From positions 208,345 through 272,344 of the forward strand of contig JAQWLM010000002.1 in assembly GCA_029247315.1 (NCBI GenBank): a stretch of 64,000 nucleotides of DNA, written 5' to 3'. Positions 44,234 through 53,920 of this stretch are shown here, piece by piece. Below the pieces are notes generated by a model that saw only the letters and a list, made by a program, of their open reading frames with translations, searched no databases and had not been told where the DNA came from. The translations under genes were made by a program, and so were the position numbers. The DNA is from AAA164-E04 sp014239995. GTDB lineage: Bacteria; Verrucomicrobiota; Verrucomicrobiia; Limisphaerales; AAA164-E04. The number at the start of each line of letters is the position of its first letter. Position 1 is the first letter of the stretch.

Positions 44234-44825
44234 GCTTCATACTTTGGCAAGATGTGCGCACGTCTCACGCCCTGGCTCAGGCAATCCAGAGTTCAAGTCC
44301 TGCTTTGCCGCGCATACCTGACTTATCGATTCCAGGGGCTGAACCAGCGTCTCGCGGTGCTGAATGCCGAGGCAAATATCCTCAATCGTATCCCGAGCTG
44401 ACCTTGACTGCACAAAAAGATGCCTATCCTTGCTGTCTCGCTGGGGGGTGCTCATCCAAGGCCATGTTTTGGTTAAGGGGATAAGACCACTCTGTCCGAT
44501 GGGGTTTGGGATCAACTCTCCGGGAGAGTGACCCTGAACCCACCCTGGAGTTCTACTGCGTCATTTATCTTCCCCCCCGTGTTTCCAAAGGACAATGACG
44601 TTTTCGGTTTCACCTCTCTCGACGGACTCATCCAGCGGTGTTTCACGGCCATGATGCCTCGCATTCACATCCGCAGCAGACACAGTGGAAAAAGCCGATG
44701 GAGAACCAAACGAATCATGCAGATGTAAGCTCGCGGCAATATGCTTTTTGCATAGTTTTGATATCCCCCTTTTTGAACCATTTAAATACGAACACAAATA
44801 CGGTGTATTCTCCTGAAAAAAGGAA
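44234..44825. other. Intergenic region with a degenerate ankyrin fragment
   Basis: This gap of 592 bases holds no intact gene. One minus-strand stretch (44561-44680) encodes a recognisable ankyrin-repeat end and is listed separately. A further minus-strand open frame (44237-44515, 92 codons) shows no recognisable family and may be chance. The GTTCAAGTCC at about 44292 resembles a tRNA T-loop by accident; the flanking bases do not pair. Confidence 0.5.
44561..44680 (-). pseudogene. Ankyrin-repeat gene remnant
   Basis: The last 39 codons of a minus-strand frame read ADVNARHHGRETPLDESVER and then GETENVIVLWKHGG, followed by a stop. This closely follows the ankyrin consensus (DVNAxxxxGxTPLxxAxxxGxxExxxLLxKHGG), including the typical final half repeat of Verrucomicrobial ankyrin proteins. 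Upstream sequence in the same frame (about 80 codons) and in the other two frames has no ankyrin repeat, start or signal peptide. I interpret this as the 3' end of a decayed or recombined gene. Chance similarity cannot be excluded without a search. Confidence 0.5.
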
Positions 44826-46118
44826 CTACGGTTCCGGAGGCTTGAGCAAATCCGCCTCCAATGGTCTTCCTGTGAGCGACTTAAGGAAGGCAACCAGGTC
44901 ATCGATTTCCCGCGCATCCAGGTGAAGCGGCTGCAGCGATTCCTCGCGATGCCCTACCGCTGGTGTATCAGGAAGTGTGGAATAGAACACCACCACTTCA
45001 CGCAGGGAATGGAAGCGCCCATCATGCATGTAGGGGCCCGTCCCGGTAACATTCCTGAGGCTGGGTGTCTTGAATTCGCCCAGGTTGTTATCTTTGGGAG
45101 CCACATAATGAAGGGATTTGTTGGCTTCCATTGAAGGGTTATCGCTGTGGATCCCCTTGCCGTTGAATGGATCTTTCCTGACCTGTTCAATGGCCGGGAA
45201 TCGCCCCTGATCAAGAGAGCGTCCCCCCCGATTCAGCCCGATGTTGTGAAATTCATTGTCCGTAAAATTAGGACCTCCATGGCACAGGGTACACTGGCCT
45301 TTTCCCGTGAAGATCTTCATGCCGCGCAGGACCGCGTCCGACAGCTTGCCCATACCCTCTGCATCACCCGCCCGAAGTGCCGCTACAAAATGATCAAAAG
45401 GGGCATCGGTGGAAATAAGCTGACGCTGAAAGGCCTCGATGGCCTTACCGATATGGCTGAAAACACGGTCCACGGCAGTCCGATCCAATGCCGGAAACGA
45501 TACCCATGCCTTATGCATCGCATCCTGTGGGTTGTCTGGCACGGGGCGCGCATCGACCACATCGGTTCCGCCGCTCAAGGCAGGCAACATGCCGAAGACC
45601 GATTCGTATGCCTTTAAGTAGGCCGGGGTATCTCGTATCAAACGGTAGGCTCGAAGACGACTTCCGCCCATTTCTGAGGGATGCTCGATGGGCCCCAATG
45701 CCTGAGACCAGAGGGAATCCTTGCGTCCGTCCCAAAAATACCAGCGTTGGTAGGCAACGTTCCAAAGCGAAGGTGCATTGCGTTTGACCTGTTCGAGGCC
45801 CACAGAAAGGGCTTTTCCATCCGTCCATTCATTCGCGGGTTGATGACATGTAGCGCAAGAAACCTCTCCATTGGCCGAAAACCGGGTATCAAAGAAAAGC
45901 TCCTGGCCCAGTTGCGCAGCAACCGGGTTGTCAGCGTCCTGATTGGTGGGTTGTGCCGGTCTTGATGGCAATGGGGAAAGCGACAGGATTTCAACAACAT
46001 TGGTGCTGGGAAGGGTGATATCACGTATCATCACTGGGCCCGGAGGCCCGTGCTGCCTCTTGCCACAGGCACCCAGACATGGCAGCAAGGCCAGGAGAAG
46101 GGCTGAAGATCCTTTCAT
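44826..46118 (-). CDS. Di-heme cytochrome c peroxidase (MauG/CCP family), lipoprotein
   Basis: A 430-residue exported protein with two heme c motifs: VSCATCHQPANEW and GQCTLCHGGPNF. The N-terminus SSALLLALLPCLGACGKRQ ends in a lipobox (LGAC). Other family features are LGQELFFDTRFSANGE, NAPSLWNVAYQRWYFWDGR, FKTPSLRNVTGTGPYMHDGRF and the C-terminal LDAREIDDLVAFLKSLTG. CCP members reduce hydrogen peroxide, and MauG-type members oxidise protein residues; sequence alone does not decide. It lies six bases downstream of the YtkA/FixH-like gene and closes a three-gene operon. Confidence 0.9.
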   Translation of the reverse strand: MKGSSALLLALLPCLGACGKRQHGPPGPVMIRDITLPSTNVVEILSLSPLPSRPAQPTNQDADNPVAAQLGQELFFDTRFSANGEVSCATCHQPANEWTDGKALSVGLEQVKRNAPSLWNVAYQRWYFWDGRKDSLWSQALGPIEHPSEMGGSRLRAYRLIRDTPAYLKAYESVFGMLPALSGGTDVVDARPVPDNPQDAMHKAWVSFPALDRTAVDRVFSHIGKAIEAFQRQLISTDAPFDHFVAALRAGDAEGMGKLSDAVLRGMKIFTGKGQCTLCHGGPNFTDNEFHNIGLNRGGRSLDQGRFPAIEQVRKDPFNGKGIHSDNPSMEANKSLHYVAPKDNNLGEFKTPSLRNVTGTGPYMHDGRFHSLREVVVFYSTLPDTPAVGHREESLQPLHLDAREIDDLVAFLKSLTGRPLEADLLKPPEP

Positions 46119-46124
46119 GGAGCC

Positions 46125-46532
46125 CTACATTTTGATTGGAATGGTCGCACGGTCCGGGATGCCATCCTCCATCACGTCGACAAAGAGTTCCCACTGACCT
46201 CCCATATGAAACAGCAATCCCTCCACCTTGTAGACACCGGGAGAAACCATGGTGACCTCCGGCTGGGTGTTGATGCCATGGCCATGAGCAGGCATGTCCG
46301 CATCCACCACAACAGATAATCCGGGCGCAAACTCCAATCCATCCTTTCTGGACAGCAAAACGTGCATGACGAAATGTTCATTTCGAGGAATCGGATCGGG
46401 CTCAAATTCGTAACGCACAGTGTAGTCCCCGCTGGCAGTGGTTGCGGAGTCCAGGGTAGGCTCTGGCTCCACGCGACATCCCCCAACCGGAGTCAAGATG
46501 AGGGCCACCATAATACAAGATATCCATTTCAT
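46125..46532 (-). CDS. YtkA/FixH-like lipoprotein
   Basis: A 135-residue small exported protein. The signal WISCIMVALILTPVGGCRV carries a lipobox-like VGGC. The rest forms a beta-sandwich with MPAHGHGINTQPEVTMVSPGVYKVEGLLFHMGGQWELFVDV, the pattern of YtkA-like and FixH-like domains, which are often next to copper or cytochrome genes. A His-Met-rich HGHG and FHMGG could bind copper, but this is inference. The ATG overlaps the upstream gene's stop and the peroxidase gene begins six bases after its stop, so all three belong to one operon. Confidence 0.8.
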   Translation of the reverse strand: MKWISCIMVALILTPVGGCRVEPEPTLDSATTASGDYTVRYEFEPDPIPRNEHFVMHVLLSRKDGLEFAPGLSVVVDADMPAHGHGINTQPEVTMVSPGVYKVEGLLFHMGGQWELFVDVMEDGIPDRATIPIKM

Positions 46533-48781
46533 ATTCGTTTACGTTTGATAAGGAAAGCGCAGGCGAAAGAGATCACAATTAACAACAACAAACTCAAGGC
46601 CACGACTTGCCAGGGACTTGCCGTTTGGGACTCCTCCAAAGCAGACGCCTCTTCTGGGGGTAGCATGGATCTTGGCGCAGGAAGATCAGGGCCCCGCTCG
46701 AGGTATCGCATGGCAAAATGCCGGCTGTCACCCACCATGTCGCTTGAAAGCATCAGGTTCTGTGAAGTCCCAGCTGGCTGCATGCTGATTGTGTAGTCCA
46801 GATCCCGCGCCCTGTGAAAGGCAATGGAGGATTGCTCTGGAAGATTGGTGATCGGTTGATCCGAGTGTTTGACACGATAACGCACAGTTCCTCTGGGAAC
46901 CTGCCATGTCAAGCGCCAATCGCCGACTGCAAGTTCATCCACCTTGATGGGCAACCAGTGCCACGTATACTGACGATGAATACCTTTCACCATGCCTGTC
47001 ACCGCATTGTTGGGCAGGATCTCCGCCCCATCCCTTTGAAGCCATTGTTTGCCTTCCTTGAGCAGCGATGTCTCACCGGTAAGTCGATAACCCTCTGCAT
47101 AGAGGAGGTCGGACGGGAAGGTATCCCGCCCCAGGTGAATCAGGGATTCCATCCGGTCAAGCCATCTGTCGTGAAGGGCAGGCTCAAGCCCCCCCTGGCG
47201 CAACACATCACCCATCAGGGGCAGGGTATGATTCCCCAGAGGAAGAAGGTTTTTTTCCTGGTGAAGGCCTGCATCCATCAGCGGCCCTAGCCCCGCCAAC
47301 ATGGTATCCCGAGGCTCGATGGAGCTAGAAAGAAGGTAGGCATTCCAGAGCCCAAACGCCACATCTCCAGTCAAGGTGTCATCCGGTTCGAGATGCTCTG
47401 CCCAATCAAGGCCCCGTTCTCGGAAAGCCTCGTCACCTGTCAGAAAAAACCAAAGGCTGAAAATAAACGAGGCGTCGTGGCTGTAAGGATGAATCTCTCC
47501 AAGAGCATGGTCAGGAACCACCGTTTTAGGAAACCCTTTACCTGTTAAATTTGATAGCCATCGACGCATGGCCATCATCGTGGTTGGCCTCGGCAGGATG
47601 TCTCCACCCATGATGGCATGCAAGTATCTGGCGGCCTTTTGGCTTGAAATATCCGCTGCCTGCAGATCAACCCGTTCCTCTCCCTTTCCAGCCAAGAGGG
47701 GACGCTCAAGGCAACGTGCATCATTGTAGGCATGGACAGATATGGCTCGACCTACAAGCGGATCGAGCATGGCGTATGAATCCTTTCCTGTGGAGAGATC
47801 CACGGCGTGCATCTGCCGGACCAGCATACCGGGACGCATCTCGATCATCTCTGAAATCCCTTGCCGGGACTCCTGCATCTGAAGGATCCTCACGGATTGG
47901 TCACCTGAAACAAAATGCTTGCCCCCACGCCCTGATGTTTTCTCTCCAGCCTCCTGCCAGGAGTTACCAGGTTGGAGACTGAGTGTTGGAAAATGAATAG
48001 GCAGCATCCCTTCGGAACTGGAAAGATCTGTGGCGGCTGAAAGATGCAGGACGGACTCCACCATCAACCCAGCCTGGCCGCGGAAGGCCCGGCAGCGACG
48101 TGTGAAAGTCAAATTTCCTCCCGGATGACTGTAGGTTTCAACCAGGCGCAGGGTGGCTGTCACCGGACCATTGATCTCCATGAAAACCTCCCTCGAGTGC
48201 AGAGCCCCGAGTTCCTTGCCATCACTGGACAAGTGCATGGAGAATGCGGGCAGCCCCTGGTCCTCCACACTTTCCACTTGGCACAAGATCCGTTCGCCCA
48301 GGAGGATCTTGGCCCGCATGCTTCCAGTATCCAAAAAGTAGCCATCAGCGATTTTGCTGCCCACCTTGGGCAGGGCTGCCACTGCTTGCCCGGTCGTGAG
48401 ATGCAACGCGGCACGATCCTCCTGCGGCGGCACGTTCACAATCGCCTCCACGAATATCCATCGCATGGAGCCATTCGGCCAATAGCTCAGTGGTCGAAGC
48501 TGAAAGGATTCGGCCCCAACAAGAATCAGGTCTTCGAGGTCAACGGGATCCTCAGAGGAGGGCAGTGGTATCCCAAACACGGCTGGTACTGCCTCGACCC
48601 CGAAGATACCATCGTTGTAGACCGCCAGTGGCACCATGAGATCGTGTCCAGCCCGAAGGGAGCAGACGTCGAAGATCCAACAGATCAGGGCCACAAATAC
48701 CGTCCTGCCGGCCAGGGAGCTCAATTTAGAGAGCGGTGACCGGAGAACCCTTGCATCAATCCAAGGAAATAGAAGACACAT
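46529..48781 (-). CDS. Exported PcRGLX/YetA-like protein with C-terminal membrane helix
   Basis: A 750-residue protein. A signal or anchor is at about 28-45 (TVFVALICWIFDVCSLRAG). The N-terminal domain reads VPAVFGIPLPSSEDPVDLED and then FQLRPLSYWPNGSMRWIFVEA, matching the opening of exo-rhamnogalacturonan lyase-like (PcRGLX/YetA) proteins (GVPLPxG...RWPDGSxRW). The middle and C-terminal regions contain an alpha-toroid-like helical section (HDASFIFSLWFFLTGDEAFRERGLDWAEHL). A final helix (VVALSLLLLIVISFACAFLI) and KRKR would anchor the protein. Such proteins are proposed to act on polysaccharides, but membership is inferred from a short motif. It heads an operon with a YtkA-like lipoprotein and a di-heme peroxidase. 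Confidence 0.6.
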   Translation of the reverse strand: MCLLFPWIDARVLRSPLSKLSSLAGRTVFVALICWIFDVCSLRAGHDLMVPLAVYNDGIFGVEAVPAVFGIPLPSSEDPVDLEDLILVGAESFQLRPLSYWPNGSMRWIFVEAIVNVPPQEDRAALHLTTGQAVAALPKVGSKIADGYFLDTGSMRAKILLGERILCQVESVEDQGLPAFSMHLSSDGKELGALHSREVFMEINGPVTATLRLVETYSHPGGNLTFTRRCRAFRGQAGLMVESVLHLSAATDLSSSEGMLPIHFPTLSLQPGNSWQEAGEKTSGRGGKHFVSGDQSVRILQMQESRQGISEMIEMRPGMLVRQMHAVDLSTGKDSYAMLDPLVGRAISVHAYNDARCLERPLLAGKGEERVDLQAADISSQKAARYLHAIMGGDILPRPTTMMAMRRWLSNLTGKGFPKTVVPDHALGEIHPYSHDASFIFSLWFFLTGDEAFRERGLDWAEHLEPDDTLTGDVAFGLWNAYLLSSSIEPRDTMLAGLGPLMDAGLHQEKNLLPLGNHTLPLMGDVLRQGGLEPALHDRWLDRMESLIHLGRDTFPSDLLYAEGYRLTGETSLLKEGKQWLQRDGAEILPNNAVTGMVKGIHRQYTWHWLPIKVDELAVGDWRLTWQVPRGTVRYRVKHSDQPITNLPEQSSIAFHRARDLDYTISMQPAGTSQNLMLSSDMVGDSRHFAMRYLERGPDLPAPRSMLPPEEASALEESQTASPWQVVALSLLLLIVISFACAFLIKRKRI

Positions 48782-48845
48782 GCCTAGCCTGGAGCTCAGT
48801 CTACTCTACGAACCATGCAGGCCCCGGTCGGAGCTAGCTGGTGAG

Positions 48846-49592
48846 CTAACGGCTCCTCTTTTCCCTGCGAAGTTCAGGAGGGGCTGAGAAATTGATACCC
48901 TTGCCATTGTCAAACAGCTGAAACATCCTCATACCCTGATGGGTGTCCACATGTGCATCAGCGTAGAGGTAGTTGGCACGCCCGGTGGTCTTGTCCTTGT
49001 TTTTGTTGGAACTCCCGTGTCGATCCGGCTGGATGTCATCGATGACATCACGCCAGGTGGGCCAACCCGCACGCCCATGAGTATGGTCGTGGAGGATGTC
49101 CATACCCTGTTCCTTGGCAATTTCGAACACAATGATGGTCTCAGTCGGATACTGAAGTTTATCCAGCAGGTGTGCATGATCGGGCGGATTCGCGGGCTGG
49201 AACCCGGCAATCGGTCCTGGCTGAGTGGTCCAGTCATTGATGGGATAGCTGGTACCGTTTTTCTCGATGCGTTCCAGGGACTTCTTGTCACTCGGGCAGG
49301 CCCGAACCTCATCACTGTTACCAACATAGGGAAGGATTTGACGAATCCAGAGCTTGTCCGGATCATCGTGAAACATGTTGCTCAAAGGCATGTGGCCTTC
49401 GTTGTCATCCGCATACATCATCGTGGCGATTCCAATTTGACGCAGGTTGGAAACGCATTTGATCTTTTTAGCCTGCTCTTTTGCCATCGAGAGCGCTGGC
49501 AACAACATACCAGCCAAAATGGCAATGATTGCAATGACAACTAGGAGCTCGATGAGGGTGAATGCGGATCTACTTTGGGCCGAAATCTTCAT
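48846..49592 (-). CDS. Prepilin-like protein with N-terminal methylation motif
   Basis: About 248 residues from the ATG at 49592 (MKISAQSRSAFTLIELLVVI). AFTLIELLVVIAIIAILAGMLLPAL is a type IV prepilin/pseudopilin signal followed by a long hydrophobic helix. The rest is the globular head of the PulG-like group hugely expanded in Lentisphaerota, Verrucomicrobiota and Planctomycetota; YLYADAHVDTHQG is the usual H-x9-DG-type C-terminal motif in altered form. These proteins are thought to be secreted or surface-exposed, but their role is unclear. The gene is alone between an operon and the sulfatase gene. Confidence 0.9.
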   Translation of the reverse strand: MKISAQSRSAFTLIELLVVIAIIAILAGMLLPALSMAKEQAKKIKCVSNLRQIGIATMMYADDNEGHMPLSNMFHDDPDKLWIRQILPYVGNSDEVRACPSDKKSLERIEKNGTSYPINDWTTQPGPIAGFQPANPPDHAHLLDKLQYPTETIIVFEIAKEQGMDILHDHTHGRAGWPTWRDVIDDIQPDRHGSSNKNKDKTTGRANYLYADAHVDTHQGMRMFQLFDNGKGINFSAPPELRREKRSR

Positions 49593-49842
49593 AAAAACCT
49601 GATCTTTGATGGCTGGATGAGCCAATTAGTTAATGGGACGAGACAAAAATAAATCATATCACCTCTTTTGCAAGCCATAAAATGAAGATATTGACCACTT
49701 GAAATTCGGCGGAGACCATCGTTTTTAGAGACTGATCTGAGGAAATAAGCAACCAATGACCAGGAACCTGCGATTTCTTGCCGCCCGTGCATAAAAAATC
49801 GTTTAAGCAAGACCTCAGACAGTTTACGATGCCAACCTCTCC

Positions 49843-51288
49843 ATGAAGATCAAAGCTCATCGAATGAAAGGGAACACATACCTCAAAGACTTGTCTCACA
49901 TGTGCCTTTGGATGGCCTCAGCTCTATCAGCAGGCCTCCTGGCAACAAAATCCGTCGAGGCTACCCCATCCACCACCCCCCTCCATTTGCTGTTTGTTAT
50001 GGCAGATGACTGCACCTACAGCGACCTGGAAGTCTATGGTGGTCAGGCGAGAACACCCCACCTGAAACAACTGGCCAAGGAGGGGATGCAGTTCTCAAGC
50101 TGTTTCCAGGCCGCCCCGATGTGCTCCCCAACGCGTCACTGCCTGTATACCGGGCTGTATCCGGTCAAGTCAGGCGCACACCCGAACCATACCTTTGTGA
50201 AGGAAGGCACCCAGAGCATCGCCCACTACCTCAAGAAAGCAGGGTATCGTGTCGCGCTGAGCGGGAAGACCCACATTAACCCGCGTGGGGCCTTTCCCTT
50301 CGAGTTTTCCAGCGCCCAGGGCAAGGAAGGCGGGGGCGGGAATCCGGATATGGATACCGTCGATGCGCTCTTTGCCCATGCCGCACGCACAAACCAGCCC
50401 GTGGCCATGTTCGCCTGTTCCAACGAACCTCATACTCCTTACACGCGGGGCGATCCAAGCATCTATCCTCCAGAAGACATCGTATTGCCACCCCATTACG
50501 TGGACACACCGCAAACGCGGAGCGCGTTCTCGAAATATCTGGCCGAAATCAGCTACTTTGACAAACAGGTCGGCCAATGCCTTTCCCTGCTCAAGAAGCA
50601 CGGTCTCGAAGACAAGACGCTCGTGATGGTACTCAGCGAACAGGGTAACGCCTTTCCGTTCGCCAAATGGACGTGTTACGACAAGGGGCTTCAGAGCGGG
50701 ATGATCGTACGCTGGCCGGAAAAGGTTGCAGCAGGCAGTCACACAGATGCGATCGTTGAGTATGTGGACGTAGTTCCAACGTTCATGCAGGCCGCCGGGC
50801 TGACGCTACCCAACGTGCTGGAAGGTCGATCCTTCGTCCCGGTGTTGCTGGGATGGACCCAACGCCACAAACAGTACAGTTTTGGCCTGCAGACCACGCG
50901 CGGCATCAACCATGGTTCGGACCATTACGGCATTCGCAGTGTGCGTTCAAGCCGTTACCGCTACATTCGCAACCTGACCCCGGAGGTAACGTTTCAGAAC
51001 ACGATGATGCGCAGCGACTGGTGGCAATCCTGGCAAAAAGCAGCTGAGAACGGATCCAACCATGCCCACATTTCAGTACAACGTTTTCAACAGCGACCAG
51101 GCGAAGAACTCTATGATGCCATGCGTGATCCATGGAACCTGAGGAATCTCGCCGAACACCCCGAATACCAAGAAATAAAGATCACGATGTCCAAGGCACT
51201 TGAGGCTTGGATGGCGGACCAGGGTGACCAGGGGCAGGACACCGAAATGGAGGCCCTGGAGCGGCAGTGGAAAAACAGAGCACGCTGA
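49843..51288 (+). CDS. Type I sulfatase
   Basis: A 481-residue alkaline-phosphatase-fold sulfatase. The signal peptide is probably MCLWMASALSAGLLATKSVEA. Metal and formylglycine sites are visible: LLFVMADDCTYSDLEVYGG gives the first Asp pair, and MCSPTRHCLYTGLYPVKSG contains C-x-P-x-R, the cysteine converted to formylglycine. SGKTHINP and CSNEPHTPY are further metal-site motifs. Such enzymes cleave sulfate esters from algal or animal polysaccharides; the glycan is not predictable. A formylglycine-generating enzyme should be encoded elsewhere in the genome. The gene is divergent from the prepilin-like gene. Confidence 0.93.
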   Translation: MKIKAHRMKGNTYLKDLSHMCLWMASALSAGLLATKSVEATPSTTPLHLLFVMADDCTYSDLEVYGGQARTPHLKQLAKEGMQFSSCFQAAPMCSPTRHCLYTGLYPVKSGAHPNHTFVKEGTQSIAHYLKKAGYRVALSGKTHINPRGAFPFEFSSAQGKEGGGGNPDMDTVDALFAHAARTNQPVAMFACSNEPHTPYTRGDPSIYPPEDIVLPPHYVDTPQTRSAFSKYLAEISYFDKQVGQCLSLLKKHGLEDKTLVMVLSEQGNAFPFAKWTCYDKGLQSGMIVRWPEKVAAGSHTDAIVEYVDVVPTFMQAAGLTLPNVLEGRSFVPVLLGWTQRHKQYSFGLQTTRGINHGSDHYGIRSVRSSRYRYIRNLTPEVTFQNTMMRSDWWQSWQKAAENGSNHAHISVQRFQQRPGEELYDAMRDPWNLRNLAEHPEYQEIKITMSKALEAWMADQGDQGQDTEMEALERQWKNRAR

Positions 51289-51337
51289 GACTTCCGCTCT
51301 GCCGAGTCGCTGGAAACAATCGACGCACTGGATGGTC

Positions 51338-53563
51338 TCAGTGAAGATTCACCGGGTCGATATCCACCTGAGCCTGAACCCCATCAGGCAGAGAGAGGGT
51401 TTCCAGAATCACGTTGAGTTGACGGCTGAGCAGCGGCATCCGTGCCGTTTTTATCATGATCTGGTAGCGATAATGGTTTTCCGCCTTTTCCAGGGGAGCC
51501 GGCGCGGGTCCTGCAAGCGTCAAGTCACTGATCGCGACCTTTGCCTCAATAGTCGCCTTCAGGTGCCCACCACTGAGCTGAACCTTCTGCTCGTTTTTGC
51601 CCTTGAGCGTGATCATCGCCATCCTGGTCACCGGCGGATACCCGGTTTCCTTGCGAAAGGCCATCTCCTGTTCATAGAAACCTTGAAAATCATGTCGACG
51701 CGCATACTGAATGGAGGGGTGGAAGGGCGTGAATGACTGCACATACACGTCTCCTTCCACATCGCCTCGCCCAGCCCTCCCTGCGACCTGGGTCAGAAGC
51801 TGAAAGGTCCTCTCACCCGCGCGGAAGTCAGGCATGTGCAGGCTTAAGTCGGCATAAATGATCCCCACCAGCGTGACATTTGGAAAATGAAGGCCCTTGG
51901 CAATCATTTGGGTCCCAATCAGGATATCAATTTTTCCTATACGGAATTCCGTGAGGATACGTTTGTAATCCTCCTTTTTTTTCAAAGCATCCGAATCCAT
52001 GCGCTGAATGCCAGCCTTGGGAAAAAGCGTCTTGAGTGTGGCCTCGACTCTCTCTGTGCCAATACCCGCGAAACGGATTTCAGGGCTTCGACAGGTTTCA
52101 ACCGGACAGTGCTTGAGAGCCCGATTGGCATGCCCACAGATATGACATCGCAGCATTTGTTCACCACGGTGGTAAGTCAGGGAGATACTGCAGTTGGGAC
52201 ATCCACACACGTGCCCGCATTGCGGACACTGCATGGAAGAAGCATACCCTCGCCGATTGAGAAACAACATGGTTTGTTCACCGGATTCCAAACGCTGCTC
52301 GATGGCCTCCTTGAGTTGCTGGGAAAGGATCGGGATCCCCTTGGCCTTGCGTCCCTCACTGCGCATGTCCACCACGCGCACCCACGGCATAGTCTTGTGA
52401 TCGGCTCGCGTAGGCATCTCGAGGAGTCGATACTTCCCTTTGCACGTGTTATGATATGTCTCGAGGGAAGGCGTTGCGGAGCCCAGCACAACCACAGCCT
52501 GCTCACGCTGCGCCCGCACCACCGCGACATCCCGAGCATGATAGCGCGGCGACTCTTCCTGCTTGTAGGAATGTTCATGTTCCTCGTCCACGATGATCAG
52601 CCCCAGCGGTTCCACCGGTGCGAACACCGCACTGCGAGCACCGATGGCAATGCGCGCTCGTCCTGCTCGAATCTTGTGCCATTCGTCATGCCTCTCTCCC
52701 TCGGAAAGATGGCTGTGCAAAACCGCAACAAGCGTCTGGTGGGTGCCACTGGAAAACCGTGCCTTGAATCGTTCCACTGTCTGCGGGGTCAATGCAATTT
52801 CCGGTACAAGCACGATAGCCCCCTTGCCCTGCTCGAGTGCATGCTCAATGGCCTGCAGATAAACCTCTGTCTTGCCGCTTCCTGTCACACCATGGAGTAG
52901 GAAAACCGAGGATTGGACGTCTCCCTGTGTTGTGTCCATCGCACCCAAAATGGCGTCCATGGCCTTGGCCTGGTCCGCCCCCAGTTCCAAGGCCTGGGTG
53001 GGGACAATATGCTCGTCGGCGTATGGATCCCGCTCGATGACTTCCCGAGTGATGAGGGCCATACCTGCATCCTCCAGCTTTTGCACCGTCTGCTTGGTGG
53101 AGCCCGTCATCTTGAGAAACTCCTGCAAGGGAAGTTCCTTCCACTCCTTCAGGATAGATGCAAGCTCTTGCTGACGCTTGGTGAGCGTGGTTTCCTTTCC
53201 ACCTGCATCAATGGAGCGGATGAAAAGCTGCTTCTTCCAGCCTTCCTTTTCCTTCCTGACGGCTACCGGCAACACGCTTTTCAGGGCCGTTTCAACAGGA
53301 CAACAGTAATAACCGGCCATCCAACGCGCCAACTCGATAACTTTGGAAGTCACGAGGCTTCCCTTGCCAACCACTCCAAGGATCGCCTTCAGTTTGGCAT
53401 GCCCTGAGACTCCAGGCAAACCAGTCACCACTCCCATCAATGTGCGGGATCCAAAAGGAATCTTGACGCGGGAGCCAATCTCAACACGCTCCTGAAACTC
53501 GCGTGGCACAAGGTAGTCAAACTCCTTGCGAAGGGCTATTTCCAGGGTGACACGCGCGATCAT
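51338..53563 (-). CDS. priA: Primosomal protein N' (replication restart helicase PriA)
   Basis: A 741-residue superfamily 2 helicase for restart of stalled replication forks. The N-terminal DNA-binding domain begins IARVTLEIALRKEFDYLVP. Helicase motifs: Walker A HGVTGSGKTEVYLQA, DEEH in IIVDEEHEHSYKQEE, GSATPSLET and ATPase motif VAGRAGRGDVEG. A Cys-rich zinc region lies between motifs IV and V (QCPQCGHVCGCPNC; LRCHICGHANRALKHCPVETC). The length is typical. It is divergent from typA across about 357 bases. Confidence 0.96.
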   Translation of the reverse strand: MIARVTLEIALRKEFDYLVPREFQERVEIGSRVKIPFGSRTLMGVVTGLPGVSGHAKLKAILGVVGKGSLVTSKVIELARWMAGYYCCPVETALKSVLPVAVRKEKEGWKKQLFIRSIDAGGKETTLTKRQQELASILKEWKELPLQEFLKMTGSTKQTVQKLEDAGMALITREVIERDPYADEHIVPTQALELGADQAKAMDAILGAMDTTQGDVQSSVFLLHGVTGSGKTEVYLQAIEHALEQGKGAIVLVPEIALTPQTVERFKARFSSGTHQTLVAVLHSHLSEGERHDEWHKIRAGRARIAIGARSAVFAPVEPLGLIIVDEEHEHSYKQEESPRYHARDVAVVRAQREQAVVVLGSATPSLETYHNTCKGKYRLLEMPTRADHKTMPWVRVVDMRSEGRKAKGIPILSQQLKEAIEQRLESGEQTMLFLNRRGYASSMQCPQCGHVCGCPNCSISLTYHRGEQMLRCHICGHANRALKHCPVETCRSPEIRFAGIGTERVEATLKTLFPKAGIQRMDSDALKKKEDYKRILTEFRIGKIDILIGTQMIAKGLHFPNVTLVGIIYADLSLHMPDFRAGERTFQLLTQVAGRAGRGDVEGDVYVQSFTPFHPSIQYARRHDFQGFYEQEMAFRKETGYPPVTRMAMITLKGKNEQKVQLSGGHLKATIEAKVAISDLTLAGPAPAPLEKAENHYRYQIMIKTARMPLLSRQLNVILETLSLPDGVQAQVDIDPVNLH

Positions 53564-53920
53564 GACAATGTTGTATCAGTCCATTCCAGGATGCCAAGCC
53601 GGTAGAATACCCCAGACAGACATGCTTCCCTGAAGCAATTCCAGTGATCCAGGCTCCCCTCTTACTAGAAAAAGTATCAGAAAACGCACACGCAAACCGC
53701 ATTGCTTCCTCTGATTTATTGTGGGTTACTGGTGCGCAAGGCGAAGGTGACACAGGACCCTTGAGGCCCAAGAGCGCGTTACCGAGGCGAAAAACCACTC
53801 GGTTTGAGATCGTATGCCGGCGAATATGAACTTTTTTCATGCTTCCACACTTGTCTACTTGACCTTTTGCCGAAAGTTTGCAGACTACGCTGCCCTGCCG
53901 TTGGGGTTTGTCTCGTTCGT
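53564..53920. other. Divergent priA/typA intergenic region
   Basis: These 357 bases contain no recognisable gene. The typA frame remains open for 39 codons upstream of its start, but without conserved residues. A TTGACC at 53859-53864 may be a -35 box for typA, but no good -10 is found at normal spacing. No terminator or RNA structure is obvious. Confidence 0.4.

Noticed and set aside
44286..44312. tRNA-like T-loop sequence GTTCAAGTCC
   Set aside because: The flanking arms do not pair and no acceptor, D or anticodon arm is found nearby.
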